13,442 nt of DNA, from contig VSPM01000071.1 of the NCBI GenBank assembly GCA_009775365.1, forward strand, positions 1 to 13,442. Reading direction: 5' to 3'. How positions within the stretch are numbered: the stretch's first letter is position 1; every line of letters begins with the position of its first letter. The notes beneath the pieces are model-generated. The model saw only the letters and a list, made by a program, of their open reading frames with translations, was not told the DNA's origin and did not search any database. The position numbers were made by a program, and so were the translations under genes. Positions 1-5,582 of the stretch are shown here, one piece after another. Origin of the DNA: Muribaculaceae bacterium. Lineage in GTDB: Bacteria; Bacteroidota; Bacteroidia; Bacteroidales; Muribaculaceae.

Positions 1-14
1 CCCTCTTCTCCTGA

Positions 15-35
15 CCCACCACCCCCACCACCCAC
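15..35. repeat. C-rich 9-bp tandem repeat (CCCACCACC)
   Basis: Two perfect copies of CCCACCACC occupy 15-23 and 24-32, followed by the start of a degenerate third copy. Read on the minus strand this gives G-runs at 33-31, 26-22, 17-15 and 3-1, separated by loops of 4, 4 and 11 bases, a pattern compatible with a G-quadruplex. Function is unknown. Confidence 0.6.
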
Positions 36-132
36 TACTTTTGTACGTCCAATATCTGTGCATGCAACCTAAGATTAAGTTGCTGCGCTCATATTTTTAG
101 CATTTTTAAAACTTTATTTTGCTTTTTATTGC

Positions 133-140
133 TAACTTTG
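133..140 (+). promoter_or_regulatory. Candidate -7 element for lptD
   Basis: TAACTTTG matches the Bacteroidetes TAnnTTTG consensus exactly and would start transcription near 146-148, just ahead of the TTG start of lptD. No TTTG box is found at the normal spacing upstream (the nearest TTTG, 118-121, is only 11 bp away), so the call is tentative. A second TAnnTTTG match (TACTTTTG, 36-43) is an alternative. Confidence 0.35.
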
Positions 141-159
141 CATCCTGAACGATAATATT

Positions 160-3069
160 TTGCCATCATTGAGGCGTATTTTTCTATATATCATGGCATT
201 GACCGTTATCGGTCTTGCATTTGCCCAGCAAAGCCTTAAACCGGAAGTTTCCACAAACTCCCAGCAGGCTGAAGCCCCTGATTCTTCCGGGGCCAATATT
301 TTCGTGCCCGTAGACACTTTTACTCTCGACACGGATTCGCTCGTGACAAGAAACGACACGACATTCTTCGGATTCGACTCTATCTTTGCGACAACCGACT
401 CTATTATCGACATCCCCGACTCACTGTCCAACGATTCTTCTTATCGCGCTAAAAGAGCAACCCCTGTAGAGCCTGACTCTTCTCGCTCCATTCTTTCAAG
501 AATAAACCGTGAGAAGGTAGACCTTGAGAACGCCGTGGTGTTCGATGCCAAAGATTCGCTCGTGATGATGGGACAGAATAACGCCTATCTCTATGGAGAC
601 GGGAAGGTGGAATACGGCCAGTTCAAGCTCAATTCCGAAGAAATAAGAATGGAGCTTGACAATTCAACCGTGTTCGCAACAGGCGTGGTCGACTCCACCG
701 GAAACCTCGCCGGAACCCCTGTTTTCTCCGACGGCGGCGACGAATATGAGTCGAAGGAGATGACTTATAACTTTAAAACCGAACGTGGATTCATAACCGA
801 CGTCATCACAGAGCAGGGTGAAGGCTATCTCACAGGCGGCGCATCAAAAAAAATGGAAGACGGCTCTTTCTTCGTAAAAAACGGCAAATACACCACTTGC
901 GATGACCATGAGCATCCACACTTCTATTTTAACGTGACCCAAGGCAAGATGATTCCCAACAAAAACATCGTGACAGGGCCCGTCTACATGGTGCTTGCCG
1001 ATGTGCCCCTCCCTCTCGCCCTCCCGTTCGGCTATTTCCCTTTCACCAAGGATTATTCAAGCGGAATCATATTCCCCACTTTCGGCGAAGACTACAACAG
1101 AGGGTTCTACCTGCGCGACGGCGGATATTATTTCGCCATATCAGATTATGTAGACCTTGCACTGCGTGGTGAAATCTACACCAAAGGCTCTTGGGGCATA
1201 TCAGGGCACACCTCTTATGTGAAACGCTATAAATTCCGTGGCAATTTCGACTTCTCATATATCACCACGATATATGGCGACAAAGGCAGCCCCGACTATT
1301 CAAAGCAAAACAACTTCCAGGTTATCTGGAGCCACTCACAAGACTCGAAGGCAAACCCGAATATGAGCTTCTCGGCATCTGTGAATTTCACTACTTCAGG
1401 CTACACCAGAAATGACCTGAACTCATATTATAATTCATCGTTCACTGAAAACACCAAGTCTTCAACCGTGAACATGACTTACCGTTTCCCGGGAACAAAA
1501 TGGAGCCTCTCTACAACTGCCAACATATCTCAGCGCACACAAGACTCTACGCTCTCTGTGTCGTTTCCGAACATCAATGTGTCGATGTCGCAGCTTGCGC
1601 CTTTCAAACGCAAAAAATCAGTGGGCGGGGAGCGTTGGTATGAAAAAATCCGTTTGTCATACACAGGCCAGTTCCAAAACTCGCTCACAACCCAGCAAGA
1701 CGAGTTTTTCAAGAAAAGTCTCATCAAAGACTGGCGCAACGGCATGCGCCACTCCTTGCCGGTGTCTGCCACATTCTCTCTTTTCAAATACATCAACATC
1801 TCTCCCTCTATCTCCATGAACGACCGTATGTACACGTCCAAGATACGCCGCCAATGGGATTCCCAGGCATCGCGCGAGGTGATGGACACAACCTACGGCT
1901 TCTACAACCTTTTCGACTTCAATGCCTCTCTGTCGTTCGACACTAAAATCTATGGTTTCTGGAAACCTATGAAATTCCTCGGCGACAAAGTGCAGATGAT
2001 CCGCCACGTGCTTACCCCCACTGTGTCGCTGTCGGCTTCGCCCGACTTCTCCGACCCTATGTGGGGAGTGTATGGCAGCTACGACTATATTGACAACCAA
2101 GGCGTGCCACAGCACAAAAAATACAACTATTTCTCTCATGGAATATTCGGGGCGCCGTCGGCAGGAAAATCAGGAGTTGTGTCAGTCAGCCTGGCCAACA
2201 ACCTTGAAATGAAAGTGAAAAGCGACAAAGACACCACTGGCGTGAAAAAAATCTCACTAATCGAGAATTTCACAATCAGCCAAAGCTACAACTTCGCGGC
2301 CGACTCCATGAACTGGAGCAACGTCAACACTTCGATACTTCTGCGACTGGTCAAAAATTTCAACCTGAACCTCTCTGCCACATGGGACCCCTACACATAT
2401 CGCCTATCCCCCTCCGGCACACCGGTAAGGGTGAATGTGCCCAGATGGAAAGCCGGAAAAGGTTGGCTTCGACTCTCTTCTACCGGCACATCATTCTCCT
2501 ACACTTTCAACAATCAGACCTTCAAGAAAAAAGACAATAAAGAAGACAACAAAAATAATAAAGGAGACGATGACGACGACACACCGTTCGACGGAGATGA
2601 CGGGTCGGAAGCAGATGACTTCGACTCCTACGGCGATATGAAAAGGCAACGCCGCAGGCAAGCCCGCGAAGAGGCGGCCACTGCCGATGCCGACGGCTAT
2701 TCAAAATGGGAATGCCCGTGGAGCCTCACTTTCAACTATTCTGTAAACTACGGATACGGAGCCTTTGACTACGATAAACTTGAATACAAAGGGAAGTGGA
2801 CGCAAAACCTCTCCTTCTCAGGCAACATACGCCCCACAACAAACTGGAATTTTTCATTCTCGGCATCATATAATTTCGACTTGAAAAAGATTGCCTATAT
2901 GAACTGCTCCATATCACGCGACCTTCACTGCTTCACCATGTCGGCTTCATTTGTGCCCTTCGGCCCCTATAAGTCATACAACTTCCACATCTCCGTGAAA
3001 TCATCGCTTCTAAAAGACCTGAAGTATGATAAACGGTCGTCAAACACCAACGGCATCAAATGGTATTGA
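160..3069 (+). CDS. lptD: LPS-assembly outer membrane protein LptD
   Basis: Outer-membrane beta-barrel of the Lpt machine that inserts lipopolysaccharide into the outer leaflet. The start is TTG at 160 (or TTG 169): only these give a proper signal peptide (basic RR, a hydrophobic stretch, cleavage after AFA near residue 23), while ATG at 193 would remove the basic part. The OstA/LptN-like periplasmic domain lies roughly at residues 115-270 and contains the family's YTTC motif (Cys247). The rest is a long barrel rich in alternating aromatic residues and ends in Trp-Tyr. Residues about 788-847 form a charged Lys/Asp/Arg low-complexity insertion, probably a loop. There are only four cysteines: 247, 852, 916 and 924. 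At 969 residues it is longer than the E. coli protein, as is usual in Bacteroidetes. No LptE gene is nearby. Family call is confident; the exact start is less so. Confidence 0.93.
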   Translation: MPSLRRIFLYIMALTVIGLAFAQQSLKPEVSTNSQQAEAPDSSGANIFVPVDTFTLDTDSLVTRNDTTFFGFDSIFATTDSIIDIPDSLSNDSSYRAKRATPVEPDSSRSILSRINREKVDLENAVVFDAKDSLVMMGQNNAYLYGDGKVEYGQFKLNSEEIRMELDNSTVFATGVVDSTGNLAGTPVFSDGGDEYESKEMTYNFKTERGFITDVITEQGEGYLTGGASKKMEDGSFFVKNGKYTTCDDHEHPHFYFNVTQGKMIPNKNIVTGPVYMVLADVPLPLALPFGYFPFTKDYSSGIIFPTFGEDYNRGFYLRDGGYYFAISDYVDLALRGEIYTKGSWGISGHTSYVKRYKFRGNFDFSYITTIYGDKGSPDYSKQNNFQVIWSHSQDSKANPNMSFSASVNFTTSGYTRNDLNSYYNSSFTENTKSSTVNMTYRFPGTKWSLSTTANISQRTQDSTLSVSFPNINVSMSQLAPFKRKKSVGGERWYEKIRLSYTGQFQNSLTTQQDEFFKKSLIKDWRNGMRHSLPVSATFSLFKYINISPSISMNDRMYTSKIRRQWDSQASREVMDTTYGFYNLFDFNASLSFDTKIYGFWKPMKFLGDKVQMIRHVLTPTVSLSASPDFSDPMWGVYGSYDYIDNQGVPQHKKYNYFSHGIFGAPSAGKSGVVSVSLANNLEMKVKSDKDTTGVKKISLIENFTISQSYNFAADSMNWSNVNTSILLRLVKNFNLNLSATWDPYTYRLSPSGTPVRVNVPRWKAGKGWLRLSSTGTSFSYTFNNQTFKKKDNKEDNKNNKGDDDDDTPFDGDDGSEADDFDSYGDMKRQRRRQAREEAATADADGYSKWECPWSLTFNYSVNYGYGAFDYDKLEYKGKWTQNLSFSGNIRPTTNWNFSFSASYNFDLKKIAYMNCSISRDLHCFTMSASFVPFGPYKSYNFHISVKSSLLKDLKYDKRSSNTNGIKWY

Positions 3070-3108
3070 CGCTCTGACATGCCGCCATAATCCCTGCACT
3101 GCGAACCA

Positions 3109-3138
3109 TCCGGCAAGATTATGGGCTCTCCGGCAAGA
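3109..3138. repeat. Direct repeat TCCGGCAAGA, period 20 bp
   Basis: Two exact 10-bp copies (3109-3118 and 3129-3138) lie exactly 20 bp apart, about two helical turns. This places them on the same face of the DNA, about 50-80 bp upstream of the -33 box of the next promoter. A regulator site is possible but unproven. The second copy is also part of a 5-bp hairpin. Confidence 0.5.
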
Positions 3139-3187
3139 GCACATCATGCCTATTTCTCATTTCGCGTCTATTGCATGCGAAATGAAA

Positions 3188-3219
3188 TTTGGAAAATTCA
3201 CACTTTAGTATTACTTTTG
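3188..3219 (+). promoter_or_regulatory. Bacteroidetes promoter for the coiled-coil/zapA genes
   Basis: TTTG at 3188-3191, a 20-bp spacer, and TACTTTTG at 3212-3219 match the primary sigma consensus of Bacteroidetes (TTTG-N19-21-TAnnTTTG) without a mismatch. Transcription would begin about 3225-3227, leaving a leader of roughly 10 bases before the ATG at 3237. It should drive the coiled-coil gene and zapA and possibly rny and later genes. Confidence 0.75.
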
Positions 3220-3236
3220 TAAAAAATTAGGCAGTG

Positions 3237-3533
3237 ATGGCTCAACCCCTTATTACGCTCCTGAAATCGGTTAACGAAAAAATCACCGAGCTCAGCACAA
3301 TCCAGAAGCAGCTTTATGCACGGATAGAGGAACTTGAAGAGGAGAACGCCGGGCTAAGGCAAGAATTGCAAGACAACAAGGCTCTCCTTGCCAAAGCCAC
3401 AACCGACATAGAGTTTCTCACCATGTCTTACAGACTGGCAGAGTCGCCCGACTCTATAATAAGCACACGACGCCGCATTGCCCGATTGATTCGCACCATC
3501 GACAACTGCATCTCCATGCTTAAGGAGGAATGA
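3237..3533 (+). CDS. Small coiled-coil protein next to ZapA (ZapB-like by position)
   Basis: I do not recognise a named family with certainty. The 98-residue protein is almost wholly helical. Residues about 8-60 contain heptad-like leucine and isoleucine spacing among Glu, Lys and Gln, as in a dimeric coiled coil, and the C-terminal part is Arg-rich (STRRRIARLIR). There is no signal peptide or membrane segment, so it is cytosolic. ATG 3237 is chosen; an adjacent in-frame GTG at 3234 would only add one residue. Its stop overlaps an upstream ATG of the zapA frame (ATGA, 3530-3533), indicating translational coupling. In E. coli the coiled-coil protein ZapB binds ZapA at the division ring; a similar role here is inferred from position and shape only. 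Confidence 0.8.
   Translation: MAQPLITLLKSVNEKITELSTIQKQLYARIEELEEENAGLRQELQDNKALLAKATTDIEFLTMSYRLAESPDSIISTRRRIARLIRTIDNCISMLKEE
3522..3528 (+). promoter_or_regulatory. Perfect Shine-Dalgarno sequence before zapA
   Basis: AAGGAGG lies seven bases before the ATG at 3536, an ideal spacing. It sits inside the last codons of the upstream gene (Leu-Lys-Glu-Glu-stop), so it may be chance. It is still notable because Bacteroidetes genes seldom carry such sites and none of the other genes in this window does. It favours ATG 3536 over ATG 3530 as the zapA start. Confidence 0.45.
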
Positions 3534-3535
3534 CG

Positions 3536-3841
3536 ATGAACGATTCTGACAACGTTAAAATGACAATAAATATAGGCGGCGAGCACATTCAGCTTTCCGT
3601 CCCTTTCAACCGGCAGGATGCTGTGCGCGATGCTGAAAAAGCGGTTGCACAACTCTTTGACAATTGGCGGAAGAAATGGCCCTCGCGTTCCGACAAGGAG
3701 ATTATGGCAATGATAGCATATCAGTTTGCTTCATTTTACCAGGAACTCCTCGAACGACACGAGAAAGCGGCGGAGATTGCCATGGAATGCGATACCCGCC
3801 TGGCCTCAATAATATCTTCGCAAGGGAACATAGCCGACTGA
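3536..3841 (+). CDS. zapA: Cell division protein ZapA
   Basis: A small cytosolic protein that promotes FtsZ bundling at the Z-ring. The 101 residues match the ZapA layout: an N-terminal beta segment (KMTINIGGEHIQLSVP, about residues 6-22) followed by a long helix (RDAEKAVAQLF... to ...MIAYQFASFYQELLERHEKA) that forms the tetramer's coiled coil in known ZapA structures. Length is typical. ATG 3536 is preferred for the Shine-Dalgarno sequence before it; ATG 3530, overlapping the previous stop, would add two residues (MT). It lies directly behind the coiled-coil gene, with which it is probably co-translated. A 175-bp structured spacer separates it from rny. Confidence 0.88.
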   Translation: MNDSDNVKMTINIGGEHIQLSVPFNRQDAVRDAEKAVAQLFDNWRKKWPSRSDKEIMAMIAYQFASFYQELLERHEKAAEIAMECDTRLASIISSQGNIAD

Positions 3842-3847
3842 ACTTTG
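3817..3847 (+). promoter_or_regulatory. Possible promoter overlapping the zapA stop
   Basis: TTCG (3817-3820), 19 bp, then GAACTTTG (3840-3847) deviates from TTTG-N19-21-TAnnTTTG by one base in each box. It would start an RNA near 3853, upstream of the folded region before rny. No other good promoter for rny was found in the spacer. Confidence 0.25.
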
Positions 3848-4016
3848 TGCCGGCATTCTTTGTCGATTTTTTCTTAGTCTGACATATCATCTTACCTCCA
3901 CTCTTATTCATATTGCAATTGTTGGATGCACTCCGGCATTCTTGCGACATGCACGCAAACATGCCACACTTGTTTTGATTATTTACTTTAATACCCAACA
4001 ATAACAGATAAATGTA
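3842..4016 (+). promoter_or_regulatory. Structured spacer / candidate rny leader or small RNA
   Basis: The spacer has no gene but clear fold potential. An 8-bp inverted repeat (ATTGTTGG 3918-3925 with CCAACAAT 3995-4002) encloses a two-part hairpin at 3935-3965: GGCAT pairs with ATGCC, then TTGCG with CGCAA across a symmetric 2x2 internal loop and a 7-base loop. Between outer stem and hairpin lies a large asymmetric bubble (9 and 29 bases). The 11-mer CCGGCATTCTT occurs twice (3850-3860, 3933-3943), so the first copy's GGCAT (3852-3856) could compete for the same ATGCC. The outer stem ends 14 bases before the rny start. It may be a 5' leader controlling rny, a 6S-like RNA (in E. coli the 6S gene lies just downstream of zapA), or simply the zapA 3' end. 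Function is inferred. Confidence 0.4.
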
Positions 4017-5558
4017 ATGGAAATAGCAATATGGATTATAATTGCGGCTGCCGCAGCTATCATTGGCTATGCTCTGGCTTTGAACATAGCCAAGCGTAAT
4101 GCCCGCTCCTCAGCCAACATCATCATCGACGACGCAAAGCGTGAAGCCGATGTTATCAAAGAGAAAAAGATTCTTCAGGCCAAGGAAGAGGAAATGAAAA
4201 TCCTCGCCGACGCCGAGCGCACTGCCTCACAGAAAGTGCAGAAGGCACAGGCTTCAGAAACTCGCGCACGACAGAAAGAGCAACAGCTAAATCAGCAGCA
4301 AGGTGAGCTTGCCCGCAGAAAAAAAGAAATCGACTCGGCCAAAAGCACCCTCGACGCCCGCGAGCAACATATCAACCAGAAATTTGAGGAAGTGGAGACA
4401 ATGCGCAAAAACGCGCAGGATGAACTCGAAAGAATATCCGGGCTGTCGGTTGACGAAGCCCGCGAAAAACTCATAGAGTCGCTCAAAGACGAGGCCAAGA
4501 GTGCCGCCGCAGGATACATCAACGACATCATGGACGATGCAAAACTCACGGCATCAAAGGAGGCAAAACGAATCGTGATTCAGTCGATTCAAAGAGTAGC
4601 CACTGAGACTGCTGTCGAGAACTCTGTAACAGTGTTCCACATCGACAATGACGAAATCAAAGGTCGCATCATAGGCCGCGAAGGCAGAAACATACGCGCC
4701 CTTGAGGCTGCCACCGGCATAGAGATTATCGTAGACGACACCCCGGAGGCTATCGTGCTTTCCGGATTCGACCCTGTGCGCCGCGAAATAGCACGCCTCG
4801 CCCTTCATCAGCTCGTAGTCGACGGCCGCATTCACCCGGCACGCATCGAAGAAGTTGTGGCAAAGGTGCGCAAACAGGTGGAAGAAGAAATAATCGAAAC
4901 AGGAAAGCGCACGGCAATCGACCTCGGAATACATGGCCTGCACCCTGAGCTCATCCGCATGGTTGGCAAAATGAAATACCGCTCTTCTTACGGCCAGAAC
5001 CTTCTGCAGCATTCTCGCGAAACTGCCAACCTGTGTGCAGTGATGGCATCTGAGCTCGGGCTTAATCCGAAAAAAGCTCGCCGTGCCGGATTGCTGCACG
5101 ACATAGGCAAAGTGCCCGACGACGAACCGGAGCTCCCGCACGCTCTCCTTGGCATGAAACTTGCCGAGAAGTTCAAGGAAAAGCCTGAAATATGCAACGC
5201 CATAGGGGCGCACCACGATGAGGTTGAGCAGACTTCACTTCTTGCTCCAATCGTGCAGGTGTGCGACGCCATATCCGGCGCTCGCCCGGGCGCTCGCCGT
5301 GAAATAGTTGAAGCCTACATCAAGCGTCTCAACGACCTTGAACAGCTTGCCCTCTCTTATCCCGGAGTGCTCAAGACATATGCAATCCAGGCCGGCAGAG
5401 AACTGCGCGTAATTGTCGGCGCAGACAAAATCACAGACGAAGAGACCGACAAACTGTCGAACGAAATAGCACGCAAGATTCAAGATGAAATGACCTATCC
5501 GGGCCAGGTGAAAATCACAGTCATCCGCGAAACCCGTGCCGTGGCGTTCGCAAAATAA
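4017..5558 (+). CDS. rny: Ribonuclease Y
   Basis: Membrane-anchored endoribonuclease that starts mRNA decay and processing. All family parts are visible in order: an N-terminal membrane helix (residues about 4-22), a long Glu/Lys/Ala/Gln-rich coiled coil (about 25-200), a KH RNA-binding domain with its IIGREGRN motif at 218-225, and an HD metal-dependent nuclease domain with His332, the His361-Asp362 pair in LLHDIGK, and AHHDE at 398-402. The 513-residue length is normal. The ATG at 4017 gives the membrane helix at once. Just upstream the bases ATGTAATG form a start-stop codon pair overlapping this ATG. The ricT gene follows after 24 bp, matching the known RNase Y-RicT partnership in Bacillus. 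The sequence looks complete and active. Confidence 0.97.
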   Translation: MEIAIWIIIAAAAAIIGYALALNIAKRNARSSANIIIDDAKREADVIKEKKILQAKEEEMKILADAERTASQKVQKAQASETRARQKEQQLNQQQGELARRKKEIDSAKSTLDAREQHINQKFEEVETMRKNAQDELERISGLSVDEAREKLIESLKDEAKSAAAGYINDIMDDAKLTASKEAKRIVIQSIQRVATETAVENSVTVFHIDNDEIKGRIIGREGRNIRALEAATGIEIIVDDTPEAIVLSGFDPVRREIARLALHQLVVDGRIHPARIEEVVAKVRKQVEEEIIETGKRTAIDLGIHGLHPELIRMVGKMKYRSSYGQNLLQHSRETANLCAVMASELGLNPKKARRAGLLHDIGKVPDDEPELPHALLGMKLAEKFKEKPEICNAIGAHHDEVEQTSLLAPIVQVCDAISGARPGARREIVEAYIKRLNDLEQLALSYPGVLKTYAIQAGRELRVIVGADKITDEETDKLSNEIARKIQDEMTYPGQVKITVIRETRAVAFAK

Positions 5559-5582
5559 TCAAGGCTCCTATATTTTTCTGTC

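Larger units (their letters stand above)
1..159. other. Non-coding edge region upstream of lptD
   Basis: No convincing gene lies here. The first ~38 bases are C-rich with two perfect 9-bp tandem copies of CCCACCACC (15-32). After that the DNA becomes A/T-rich towards lptD. Two matches to the Bacteroidetes -7 element TAnnTTTG occur (36-43 and 133-140), neither with a TTTG box at the usual 19-21 bp distance. The gene to the left is outside the window, so it is unknown whether this is a divergent or a tandem intergenic region. Confidence 0.5.
3070..3236. other. Spacer between lptD and the zap genes
   Basis: There is no credible gene. From left to right it holds a pair of TCCGGCAAGA direct repeats (3109-3118, 3129-3138), a small hairpin built around the second copy (GCTCT 3125-3129 with AGAGC 3136-3140), a 9-bp inverted repeat (3157-3165 with 3177-3185), and a consensus promoter (3188-3219). 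No hairpin is followed by a T-run, so a factor-independent terminator for lptD is not visible. Confidence 0.6.

Noticed and set aside
118..140. TTTG (118-121) plus TAACTTTG (133-140) as a full lptD promoter
   Set aside because: The spacing is 11 bp instead of 19-21 bp; only the -7 part is retained as a weak call.
1657..2139. 160-residue open frame antisense to lptD
   Set aside because: It sits entirely opposite the LptD barrel, with no promoter or recognisable domain.
3026..3208. 60-residue open frame spanning the end of lptD and the spacer
   Set aside because: It overlaps lptD in another frame, has no start context or domain, and runs through the repeat region; it is most likely chance.
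3702..4001. 99-residue minus-strand frame covering the zapA end and the rny spacer
   Set aside because: It is half opposite zapA and half in the structured spacer, without a promoter or motif; the spacer is better read as non-coding.
4554..5216. 220-residue open frame antisense to rny
   Set aside because: It lies fully opposite the conserved KH/HD region of rny; its composition mirrors the sense codons and no known motif is seen.
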